Assembly (NCBI RefSeq): GCF_002443255.2 | Contig: NW_019211458.1 | Location: forward strand, 27,060,485-27,124,484 | Length of the DNA: 64,000 nt | Source: Varroa destructor | Taxonomy: Eukaryota; Arthropoda; Arachnida; Mesostigmata; Varroidae | Reading direction: 5' to 3' | Shown: piece after piece, positions 39,174 to 49,088 of the stretch | Position numbering within the stretch: the first letter of the stretch is position 1 | How the letters are laid out: each line of letters begins with the position of its first letter | Notes under the pieces: model-generated | Database searches by the model: none | What the model saw: only the letters and a program-made list of their open reading frames with translations | Told to the model about the DNA's origin: nothing | Position numbers and translations under genes: made by a program

Positions 39174-40737
39174 AACCAATAGATAGCGTCGGGAAGTTAA
39201 AGATCCATACGAGCTGATTACTTTTTCTTCTGAGGTTTTTCTTTCTTATGAGTTATTACGTTGCTAATCCGGTCTCCTCTACTGACGGCTGACCAGAATG
39301 ACTTAGTTTATGGCTCTTTTCTATTGTGCCGATGAATCATTAGGTAATAATATTTTGATAGGTACGGAACAGGGCTAGTCGAGAAAAACAACCCGCTGGC
39401 GTATCGTAGGTATAAACATAAGAGGTACATCTTTAATGATCACCGAACTTCGCTACTTTGCACTAATTTTCGAAAACCGTTGGAAATTTTACGTAGCTTT
39501 GAGAATCATGTTTCGGATAGTGTATATTAACCAATCATAGTCAGGTTAGCTGAGGCTATAATTTTTTCGGTTTCAGCATCACTTGCTCTGGGTTATTAAG
39601 TAATACTTCATAAAATTAAAACTTTATTTCCTATAAAAGTAAGATTGATTTTGAGCCAAAATCATTCCACATAATTGTGAAAATCAACGTTTATGTACTA
39701 TAAACAAACATAAGTGCACACAAATAACAAAGTGCTTTAAATTGAGCTCCATCTCCAAATCTATAGATGCTAAAGCTTTTCTTTTGTTTAATGACAACAC
39801 CATCCGGTACTTACGCCTGAGACGCAAGTTATCAATGATATCTATCATAATTGATCTTATGAAGTCGCAAGCTCTATTGTGCAGTTGTACTACAGGAGGT
39901 ACCTTAAATATTCAAATCATTCCAAAGCCACATCTATGAAGACATACGGTCAAGTGTGACGTTGCGTTGACCTCGACGTTCAATTTTGTCTATAAATCGG
40001 TACAGACCTGAAAACTTCGTAATAACGCTGAATACGACTTTTGGAAGCGCTCAGTCACCCGTTGCTTATGAATGTCTCTTGCACACCAATCAGTTTTTAT
40101 TTTTCTTTAATTCAACAAGAAAATGAAAGCCTTATTGTCATCATACGTGTATAGAAAATAGCAAGGGATGCATAGGTTGACGAACATTATTATGAAGGCT
40201 ATGACTGCCAACGGAGAAAAACCGTAGCACCATTACCACGAGACACTGCAGACAAAAGAGGAAACAAAACCTGAAAGAATATTACGAACCTTTGACATCC
40301 AGGATATCGTCTGTGCTATACACCTTTTCATCGTTTCGAATGCTCATTAGGATGCCCAGTACCATACCATGCCATGCCATGATTGCCAATAAAATATCGC
40401 ATTTTATGATTCCGTTTGTTCTATGAGTTAAGTACGATGGTGTAATCTTGGGTTGTTGAAAAACTACTGTGTGTTTAAGCCGAAATTGAAGCAAATATTT
40501 TTTTTTACTTTAAAATAATATTACTAAACTAAATATAAGCCATGTTGAGCGATGCCCTTGTGCCATTTTTCTGTTTATGCAATAAACCTCTTTCTGTAGA
40601 ACTTTCCTTCCTATGGCTTGTGAGTGAACAAGATGATTAAGTGATTGTTGCATCCCTCTATTGAAACTGAATTAACACCAATAAGGAAGTTACGCAGAAA
40701 GCGAGACAGGTTGTAGTCTGATGAAACAAGGTTCGTG

Positions 40738-40901
40738 TCATACAGGGTACGCATTCATTTTATATACAAGTGTTGTCAATATTTTCCGGATAGCTAAACA
40801 TGTGTGTAGTCCGGCGTTATCATGGTGGCAGGCAACGCCATCTTTCAATTCAGTTAAGTTCACCCATTCAGTTTTTTTTAATGGCTTGTTGTAATTCTGT
40901 T
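40738..40901 (-). pseudogene. mariner transposase remnant, C-terminal part
   Basis: The minus strand encodes LKDGVACHHDNAGLHTCLAI, the block around the second catalytic Asp (HDNA) of mariner transposases. It ends at a stop soon after, and at its N-terminal side it is cut by the N gap at 40902. The missing N-terminal neighbour is found on the same strand at 44785-45136. The uninterrupted counterpart is at 59421-59940. Confidence 0.8.
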
Positions 40902-40926
40902 NNNNNNNNNNNNNNNNNNNNNNNNN
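40902..40926. other. assembly gap (25 N)
   Basis: Exactly 25 N, the same length as the gap at 55471-55495, so probably a fixed-size placeholder. Both gaps are followed by the same 1.4 kb sequence starting cacggaggtacctcgagg. The left flank here is a mariner remnant, whereas at the other gap it is block A. Confidence 1.
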
Positions 40927-41346
40927 CACGGAGGTACCTCGAGGTAGCAGTCTTCATGGCATAATGATGTTTTGGCGACTCATCGCATCCAGGATGCATT
41001 AATGAGTATCTATTCTAGAGGCCATTGAAAACGACAAATTTACGCTGTTACGCATTTATAGAAGGACAAAAATAAATTCGCATGTCTTTAGTAAGCTCAC
41101 ATGGATATATATCACATGCGCTAGGAGAATCGCCACTTAATCAGGGATTACTAAATTGCCGCAACTTTAGCCTTCATGCTAAGTCGAAAACTGTGTAAAG
41201 TGCTTATATTTCCAAGAGGTATATCTAATATCTTATCATTTGATGCGAATCTGAGATTTGAGGCATTTGTTCAGGTGATTTGTTCCAGTACACAGGGTAA
41301 AAATACAGCTTTAAATACAGCTTTCGAAGAGAAACGATAAAACAAG

Positions 41347-41418
41347 TGGAGATGCCGGGGATCGAACCCGGGGCCTTTCACATGCAAAGCGAACGCTCTA
41401 CCACTGAGCTACATCCCC
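41347..41418 (-). tRNA. tRNA-Ala (anticodon TGC)
   Basis: A 72-base cloverleaf: acceptor GGGGATG/CATCTCC, A box TAGCTCAGTGG, anticodon loop TTTGCAT, T loop GGTTCGATCCC, discriminator A. It is identical to the copies at 48595-48666 and 55916-55987. Confidence 0.96.
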
Positions 41419-41934
41419 ACGTTGACCCACACCGAGAAAAACGTTATCAGTGTGGGGCAATTTTTTGGAAAACATTTTCCTCTTATTTTTAGGCATAAGA
41501 TAATGTGCTGCTAACAGGTCGTCTGTGTTATGGAAAGTTTAGTTCGTATTTAAGCGATGCTGCGACAAGTAAGCTATGAAACGTGTGAAAACTTTAAATC
41601 TGAATAAAATAGTTTCAGAACAAATGAACCTCAAATAGCTGGTTCCACTTCTCCAGATAAAAAGTAAAAAATAAACTAAATTAAGAAACCAAAAATTCTG
41701 TAATATTAAGCTAGATATTCGAATCGTAACTGCCTTTACAGTGGTCTTGGATTATTGAACCGTTTAATGTAGCGTTTTGTGCAGGCTAATGCTAACAGGC
41801 ACCGCATTTACTCGCCGGCTGTTTCGTAGCTAACTACAACAGTTAGTAATATAGAGTACTCGCTATCTAACTTCAAACAATTACCAATCTATCTTATTTA
41901 TCTTCAATATCATACCTACAACCTATATTATAGA

Positions 41935-41957
41935 TATAAATTATATCTATAACCATG
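41935..41957. repeat. 23-base AT palindrome
   Basis: tatagatat and its reverse complement flank five bases. It is shared by all three block C copies (also near 48055 and 56504). Confidence 0.7.
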
Positions 41958-42142
41958 GTCCACCCTTTTCTATGCATATCACAAAATTCGCGTTTAATTT
42001 TGATGTGCAGCTAGAGGAGTATTCCTTTGTCGATGCGTCTTTGTTCAGAACTAGATAATGTAATCAAGTATTCAATATTATATTATTTTTACAGACGTTT
42101 CTGGCCCATGACTTGAGTTCGGAGACGCACGAACCACTCGTA

Positions 42143-42214
42143 GGGGATGTAGCTCAGTGGTAGAGCGTTCGCTTCGCATGTGAAAGGCCCCGGGTTCAAT
42201 CCCCGGCATCTCCA
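42143..42214 (+). tRNA. tRNA-Ala (anticodon CGC)
   Basis: A 72-base cloverleaf differing from the neighbouring Ala-TGC gene at only two positions: the anticodon wobble base (C for T) and one T-loop base (GTTCAAT versus GTTCGAT). It is transcribed in the opposite direction to its Ala-TGC and Leu neighbours. Confidence 0.96.
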
Positions 42215-42497
42215 CTTTAGTTGCAGTTATTTCTAGATGGAATCATAGTTTACATATATGGTTTGGGTATTTTACAGTAGGTTTGTAATTGGAAATCCAA
42301 ACGTACGTAATAAAAAAAAACTCAACGGGTGATTCTTCGCGTTGTACAAATTCAGACATTACCCCCATGTAACTGACAGCACTTTTTGTACTTCGCACTT
42401 ACAAACAACTTCACTTATTATTTTCTAAATTTTATTTTACCTAGTGTGGCGAATTTACAAAAATTAAAAACTTCATAAACTTTTTAAAAAATTTCTG

Positions 42498-42581
42498 TGT
42501 CAGAAGTGGGGTTCGAACCCACGCCCTCTTTCGAGGAGCAGAGCTTAAATCTGCCGCCTTAGACCACTCGGCCATTCTAAC
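42498..42581 (-). tRNA. tRNA-Leu (anticodon TAA)
   Basis: An 84-base type II tRNA: acceptor GTTAGAA/TTCTGAC containing one T-G pair, A box TGGCCGAGTGG, anticodon loop TTTAAGC, long variable arm, T arm GGTTCGAACCC, discriminator A. The copy at 47429 has GTCAGAA instead, restoring a C-G pair. Confidence 0.96.
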
Positions 42582-43579
42582 TGGGTCCTCAATCGCTCTC
42601 AAGCCTTTACTAGTACACCGGCCATACCGTCGCTGAGTCATTTCAATTCATGATATACCCGGGAAAAGCACGTATACCTGAAGTAAAATCAAAATTAAGT
42701 TTTAGGTAACTTGTCGTAGAAAAATACCCCAAAATCAGTATGTGAAGTAGCAACACTTAATTTATGCTCGCACCGTTTTGGTATGTGATGCAAAGAAGAT
42801 GTCATTAGGCATGTTTGAAATTCATTTAATATAATAAAATTAGCTGAAATAACTAGTCATTGACAGAAAAGACAGGAAAAACAGATTTCCTTGCAAATAC
42901 CTATAAAAATTTGAATTAATATGATATTAACGCGAGTTATATTACGACGATGCCTAACTTTTACAACACTGTTAGTATTTTAGAAGACCTATGGCATTAC
43001 ACAATTCAAAGCAAAAAACGGAGCACAGTTCTGTTTAATGGATACGCAATCAAGCAAAATATATATTAGAATTAATTTTGAACAATACTTAGGATTCTAA
43101 TGGAACTGACCTTATCGCTTGACTGCTGGAAATATGTACTCACAAATCAGCGTGTAGACCATGTCCAACAATACGCGATGAGCATTATCTTTCGGCAGGC
43201 GTGAATCAAATAGATAAGCCGGCCCATAACTTTTATAAATATAGGATTAGGTACTCTGCGTGTACACGACTCGAAAAACACCAAAGGATTCCTTCACTAT
43301 TAATATCACCGGCAAAAATGGTTATCGGCAGTCACTATTACATAGAATAAACTACAAAATTCATTTCAAAATACTGTGGTTACATGCACAGCGTTAGCAA
43401 ACATTTCCCTAATGATTACATGTAGTACTGGTTATTAGATTTTCTTTTTTTAATAGTGTTGTATTAAGTGTATTCCAGTTATGCGATGATAATAGACGGT
43501 CTGTGGTAAAACTGTCATGTATATTATAAATAAGATAACGCTCAAAGCACTATATTGAAATGTAAAGTATTTAAAATTA

Positions 43580-43651
43580 TTCCGACGCCGGGAATTGAAC
43601 CCGGGCCGCCTGGGTGAAAACCAGGAATCCTAGCCACTAGACCACGCCGGA
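43580..43651 (-). tRNA. tRNA-Glu (anticodon TTC)
   Basis: A 72-base cloverleaf: acceptor TCCGGCG/CGTCGGA, A box TGGTCTAGTGG, anticodon loop TTTTCAC, T arm GGTTCAATTCC, discriminator A. The copies at 46299 and 58220 have the same sequence. Confidence 0.96.
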
Positions 43652-44784
43652 GACGCATATCAATCTTAGATAGGTATTCAAGTTACTTTATAGTCCTTCT
43701 TTGTACGAAGATCAATTGTACAGAATTTTTGCTTGGTAGACGCTTATTGCCGTAACCGATGTGATTAATATATAAGCCATCTTATAAGCTAGTCCGCAGA
43801 AGTATATACTTAACTACTATTTCTAAGATAGGTATCAAATAATTTCTAATGCAACAGCAAATTCCCTTCACAATCACTTAGAATTTAAAAGTTGGATTAA
43901 AACGCTACATCTATATAGAAATTGTGGATTATTTACAATAGAAATCAGAGTCATTGAGTTTTTTGAAAAAGTTCACGTTTGCCGGTAACTATAATTATAT
44001 ATTGAAAGCATTGTTATTAAATATTGACGTATAACTTAAGTTAATAGATCCCATAGGGGAAATCTGTAGATTCTTGAATTATAGTCGGGTTACCTGATAT
44101 GGTGAATACATAAGATTATTTTATGTTCATGCTAGCGTTCGATTATCGCGGGACCTTAATAAAGATTTTTAGCGCCCGTAAAAATATCGGTGAACATTGT
44201 TCATCTAAACATATAATGATTATTAAGTTTGAATTAGCCATCCTTGAATAAGGTGTGGAATTAAGAAGAAAATTATTAAAAATATGTAAAATTCTACGTA
44301 ATCCAGTTTTATTAGCCATCATTAACAATATGATCTAATCTAATATTGACTTGTCGAAGTATCGAGTTTTTCTAGCAAGATGGCTTTCAAGTTATGTATC
44401 TCGAGTAAATATAGTGTGCTCATGTCGGCATCGTGTGGCATTTGAAAGCTTTGTTGAAACGCCTTTTTCAGATTTATAAATACAGCGCCATAAATATGGG
44501 TGAAATTTCTGGAAAATAAATTACTATGTTTTACAATTTTATTACGATGTAGACATAAATGCTGCCCAGACAGACTAACAAAAATTTTCTGTTTATCGTT
44601 GAAATGCGTTCTTAGGGAAATAGTTCAAAGATGATTTTGTCACTTTCATTCTGGAAAATTGTTGAAATCTGGAATTGAAAATCTTCGTAGTGGTTCGAAA
44701 AACGTTAATGATATGACCATTAAAACTGATGATTGAATGTGAAATAAAAATAAAAAATAAAAACACATGAATTGCCATAACATG

Positions 44785-45136
44785 ACGTTGACAGCAGAGG
44801 TACGAATTAGCCGTTTCGCCACGCTGAACCAACTCATAAAGCCTTTCTAAACCCAAAAAAGCACCTAGCGTTACCTTCTTAGTTGCCAGTCTGAGCTTTG
44901 CTACAGATCGTAGAGTACATTGATTCTATTTGTGCGTGATCTGTTTCTCGCAGTTCGTGATGAAACATTTCAGAAGTGGCTGTTTTTTTGTGTATACGTG
45001 AAACTTCGCGAGTAGAAATACAAACAAGTAAATTATTCTACATCAGTTCATGTAGCGCCCAAACATCAAGCTTCTTTTTGTCGTCAGCTTTGTTTGAGTG
45101 GTTTAAAACCATTTGGTAGTGATGGTACGCTTGGTG
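44785..45136 (-). pseudogene. mariner transposase remnant, N-terminal and middle part
   Basis: On the minus strand this encodes KKKLDIWALHELM near the start and LYELVQRGETANSYLCCQ near the end. These match mariner blocks (kKKLDvWvPHEL and YYELLxxGETxNsdxYCQQ). The block holding the first catalytic Asp is degraded, and in-frame stops are present. It forms the central spacer of the tRNA palindrome. At 44784/44785 it is joined abruptly to block C instead of continuing into the C-terminal part, which lies 3.9 kb away at 40738-40901. Confidence 0.82.
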
Positions 45137-46298
45137 ATGTTATGGCAATTCATGTGTTTTTATTTTTTATTTTTATTTCACATTTTATCAATCAATCATC
45201 AGTTTTAATGGTCATATCATTAACGTTTTCGAACCACTACGAAGATTTTCAATTCCAGATTTCAACAATTTTCCAGAATGAAAGTGACAAAATCATCTTT
45301 GAACTATTTCACCTAAGAACGCATTTCAACGATAAACAGAAAATTTTTGTTAGTCTGTCTGGGCAGCATTTATGTCTACATCGTAATAAAATTGTAAAAC
45401 ATAGTAATTTATTTCCAGAAATTTCACCCATATTTATGGCGCTGTATTATAAATCTGAAAAAGGCGTTTCAACAAAGCTTTCAAATGCCACACGATGCCG
45501 ACATGACACGACTTATCTTACTCGAGATACATAACTTGAAAGCCATCTTGCTAGAAAAACTCGCAATACATTTCGACAAGTCAATATTAGATTAGATCAT
45601 ATTGTTAAATGATGGCTAATAAAACTGGATTACGTAGAATTTTACATATTTTTAATAATTTCTTCTTAATGTCCACACCTTATTCAGGATGGCTAATTCA
45701 AACTTAATAATCATTATATGTTTGAGATGAGCAATGTTCACACGATATTTTTACGGGGCGCTAAAAATCTTTATTAAAGGTCCCGCGATAATCGAACGCT
45801 AGCATGAACATAAAAGTAATCTTGATGTATTCACCCAATATCAGGTAACCCGACTACTAATTCAAGAATCGTACAGATTTCCCCTACTGGGATCTATTAA
45901 CTTAAAGTTATACGTCAATATTTATAACAATGCTTTCAATATATAATTATAGTTACCGGCAAACGTGACTTTTTCAAAAAAATCAATGACTCTGGATTTC
46001 TATTGTAAATTAATCCACAATTTCTATATAGATGTAGCGTTTTAATCCAACTTCTAAATTCTACAGTGGATTGTGAAGGGAATTTGCTGTTGCATTAGAA
46101 ATTATTTGATACCTATCTTAGATAATAGTAGTTAAGTATATACTTCTGCGGACTAGCCTTATAATGATGGCTTATATATTAATCACATCGGTTACGGCAA
46201 TAGCGTCTACCAAGCAAAAATTCTGTACAACTTGATCTTCGTACAAAGAAGGACTATAAAGTAACTTGAATACCCTATCTAAGAATTGATATGTCGTC

Positions 46299-46370
46299 TC
46301 CGGCGTGGTCTAGTGGCTAGGATTCCTGGTTTTCACCCAGGCGGCCCGGGTTCAATTCCCGGCGTCGGAA
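46299..46370 (+). tRNA. tRNA-Glu (anticodon TTC)
   Basis: Same 72-base gene as at 43580-43651, in the inverted arm. The tRNA body is unchanged while the flanks carry substitutions relative to the third copy. Confidence 0.96.
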
Positions 46371-47428
46371 TAATTTTAAAATACTTTACATTTCAATATA
46401 GTGCTTTGAGCGTTATCTTGATTTATAATATACATGGACAGTTTTACCACAGACCGTAACTATTATCATCGCATAACTGGAATACACTTACATACAACAC
46501 TACTTAAAAAAAGAAAATCTAATAACCAGTACTACATGTAATCATTAGGGAAATGTTTGCTAACGCTGTGCATGTAACCACAGTATTTTGAAATGAATTT
46601 TGTAGTTTATTCTATGTAATAGTGACTGCCGATAACCATTTTTGCCGGTGATATTAATAGTGAAGGTAATCCTTTGGTGTTTTTCGAGTCGTGTACACGT
46701 CAGAGTACCTAATCCTATATTTATAAAAGTTATGGGCCGGCTTATCTATTTGATCACGCCTGCCGAAAGATAATGCTCATCGCGTATTGTTGGACATGGT
46801 CTATCACGCTGATTTGTGGAGTACATATTTCCAGCAGTCAAGCGATAAGGTTCATGTTCCATTAGATCCTAACGTATATGTTCAAAATTAAATTCTAATA
46901 TATATTTTGCTTGATTGCGTATCCATTAACACAGAACTGTGCTCCGTTTTGTTGCTTCGAATTGTGTAATTGCCATAGGTCTTCTAAAATACTTAACAGT
47001 GTTGTAAAAGTTAGGCATCGTCGTGAATATAACATTCGCGTTAATATCCCGGTATTTAATTCAATCCTTTTTAGTCGTATTTGCAAGGAAATCGTGGTTT
47101 AGCCCTAAGTCATCCTTTCTGTGCAATGACTTAGTTATTTTCAGCTAATTTTATTATATTAAATGAATTTCAAACCATGCCTAAATGACATCTTCTTTGT
47201 ACCATACACAAAACGGTGCGCAACATAAATTAACGTGTTGCTACTTTCACATACCTGATTTTTTGTGGGTATTTACTCCACGACAAGTTACCTAAAACTA
47301 TATTTTGATTTTACTTTCAGGTATACTACAGAACGTGCCTTTCCCGAGTTATATCATGAATTGAAGTGACTCAGGCGACGGTATGGCCGGGTATACTAGT
47401 AAAGGCTTGAGAGCGATCGAGGCACCAA

Positions 47429-47512
47429 GTCAGAATGGCCGAGTGGTCTAAGGCGGCAGATTTAAGCTCTGCTCCTCGAAAGAGGGCGTGGGTTCGAACC
47501 CCACTTCTGACA
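47429..47512 (+). tRNA. tRNA-Leu (anticodon TAA)
   Basis: An 84-base type II tRNA. Its acceptor stem GTCAGAA/TTCTGAC is fully Watson-Crick, whereas the other two copies have GTTAGAA with a T-G pair. The anticodon loop TTTAAGC is the same. Confidence 0.96.
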
Positions 47513-47793
47513 CAGACTATTTTTATAAAATAGTGTTATAAGATCATTATTTTAATTTGTTGGATACATCCCGACACTGGCAAAATCCTTAAACTGTGGA
47601 GTTGTTTGTAAGTGAAAACTACAAAAATGTGCTGTCAATATTAGATGGAGACTACTGTGGATAACGTGAAGAATTTCTATTGAAATTTTTATTACTTGCG
47701 TTTGTAGATTCCAGTTAGTAATCTAGTATGAAATACCCAAGCCAAATAAATATAAACTATGATTCTCCGTTTAGGAATAATTGAAACTAAAAT

Positions 47794-47865
47794 TGGAGAT
47801 GCCGGGGATTGAACCCGGGGCCTTTCACATGCGAAGCGAACGCTCTACCACTGAGCTACATCCCC
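47794..47865 (-). tRNA. tRNA-Ala (anticodon CGC)
   Basis: Identical 72-base gene to 42143-42214 and 56712-56783. Confidence 0.96.
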
Positions 47866-48594
47866 TACGATCGCTTCGGCCACCTCCGAACTCAAGTCAT
47901 GGACCAGAAGCATCTGCAAAAATAGTATATTGAATACTTAATTACATTATCTAATTCTGAACAAAGACACATTAGCAAAGGAATACTCCTCTAGTTACAC
48001 ATCAAAATTAAACCCGAATTTTGTGATGTGCATAGAAAAGGGTGGACCGTGGTTATAGATATAATTTATATCTATAGTACGGGTTGTAGGTATGATACTG
48101 AAGATAAATAAGATAGATTGGTAGTTGTTTAAAGTTAGATAGCGAGTACTCTATATTATTAACTGTTGTAGTTAGCTGCGAAACAGCCGGCGAGTAAATG
48201 CGGTGCCCATTAGGATTAGCCTGTATAGACTGCTACACTAAGTGGTTCAATAATCCAAGGTGATTGTGAAGGCAGTCACGATTCTAATATCTAGCCTAAT
48301 ATTACAGGATTCTTGATTTATTAATTTAGTACTTTTTATTTGGGAAAGAGGAACCAGCTGTTTGAAATTCATTTGTTATTTTATTGCTATTTTATTCGGA
48401 GTTAAAGTTTTCACATGTTTCAAAGCTTATTTGTCGCAGTATCGCTTAAATACGATCTAAACTTTCCATAACACAGATGACCCGTTAGCAGCACATTGGC
48501 ATATTATTGTCTCGACCACTCAAAAATAAGCGGAAAATGTTTTCCAAAAAATTGCCGAATGCTGATAACGTCTGTTTGAGTACCGATAATCCAC

Positions 48595-48666
48595 GGGGAT
48601 GTAGCTCAGTGGTAGAGCGTTCGCTTTGCATGTGAAAGGCCCCGGGTTCGATCCCCGGCATCTCCA
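48595..48666 (+). tRNA. tRNA-Ala (anticodon TGC)
   Basis: Identical 72-base gene to 41347-41418. The overlapping minus frame 48485-48667 is a shadow of the tRNA and not a protein gene. Confidence 0.96.
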
Positions 48667-49050
48667 CTTGTTTTGTCGTTTCTTTTCGAAATTAAGTAAA
48701 GGTTACATCTTATCGTCTATACTGAAATATATCACCTACAGAAATGCCTCACATTTAATATTCGCACCAAATGGCAAAATATCACACACATCTCTTGAAA
48801 ATATATGTACTTTACGCAGTGTTCGACTTAGCATGGAGGCTAAATTTGCAACAATTCATTTAAAAAACCCTGATTGAGTGGCGATTCTACTTGCGCATGT
48901 AATATATATCCATTAAGCTCAATCCAAGTAATAAATGGTAGTTTATTTTTGCCCTTCTATAAATGCGTAACATGGTAAATTTGTCATTTTCAATGGGCTA
49001 TAGAACAGACACTCATTGATGCTCGCGTTGGTGACGTCTTTAAATTAGAC

Positions 49051-49088
49051 TGCAGCGCCCTCTGTGATGACTGCACGAATCAGCCATT
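49051..49088. repeat. single arm of the foldback element
   Basis: Same core as the arms at 39054-39094 (gcgccctctgtgatgactg, then cacgaatcagccatt), here running without a break into cacggaggtacctc. This contiguous junction is the one interrupted by the N gap at 55471. Confidence 0.88.

Larger units (their letters stand above)
39163..40901. repeat. block B, copy 1, without the LINE
   Basis: Homologous to 52236-53357 and, inverted, to 59777-61298, with scattered substitutions of a few percent. It uniquely keeps an extra 204 bases (39380-39583) missing from both other copies. Its last part (from about 40738) is a mariner remnant that runs into the N gap. The repeated short frame at 39742-39939 changes amino acids freely between copies, so I treat it as noncoding. 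Confidence 0.88.
40927..44783. repeat. block C (tRNA cluster), copy 1
   Basis: Carries tRNA-Ala-TGC (-), Ala-CGC (+), Leu-TAA (-) and Glu-TTC (-). From 40927 to about 42355 it matches 55496-56924 exactly. After that it becomes a mosaic of the other two copies with many missing bases (see the entry for 42356-44783). From about 40999 it is also the inverted partner of 45137-49050. Confidence 0.9.
42356..44783. other. mosaic consensus with discordant bases deleted
   Basis: Three-way comparison with 45137-47600 (inverted) and 56925-59420 shows a repeated pattern. At most columns where those two copies differ by a substitution, this copy lacks the base. Examples, written as others/here: gggacc(A/T)ttaat is gggaccttaat; agcg(T/C)cccg is agcgcccg; atcg(C/T)gtgaac is atcggtgaac; gtg(C/A)aagt is gtgaagt. 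Where it does carry a discriminating base, it switches between the two types within tens of bases. The simplest reading is a consensus made from reads of two copies with ambiguous columns dropped. tRNA bodies escape because the copies agree there. Confidence 0.85.
45137..49050. repeat. block C (tRNA cluster), inverted copy
   Basis: Reverse-complement counterpart of 40999-44783 and 55568-59420, carrying Glu-TTC (+), Leu-TAA (+), Ala-CGC (-) and Ala-TGC (+). It differs from 55568-59420 mainly by ordinary substitutions, unlike copy 1, so it looks like a genuine, independently sequenced copy. The frame at 45094-45534 bridges the mariner spacer and this arm and is not a gene. Confidence 0.9.

Noticed and set aside
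39742..39939. 65-codon frame repeated in all copies of block B (52603-52800, 60734-60931)
   Set aside because: Repeated only because the block is duplicated; amino-acid-changing differences are frequent and no family is recognisable.
42441..42641. Frames running through tRNA genes (also 48485-48667, 56956-57222 and 58083-58304)
   Set aside because: Their peptides, such as MAEWSKAADL, are translations of tRNA sequence.
42356..44783. Biological explanation of the indel-rich flanks as relaxed selection around conserved tRNAs
   Set aside because: The missing bases coincide with columns where the other two copies disagree, which fits consensus merging and not natural indel evolution.
44784..45136. 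Inversion of the palindrome spacer by recombination between arms
   Set aside because: The spacer joins the right arm exactly as in the third copy; only the left-arm join is novel, so misplacement of the left arm explains it without an inversion.
45094..45534. 146-codon plus-strand frame at the tRNA palindrome centre
   Set aside because: It bridges a reversed mariner fragment and the noncoding arm; the mariner reads on the other strand, so this frame is accidental.
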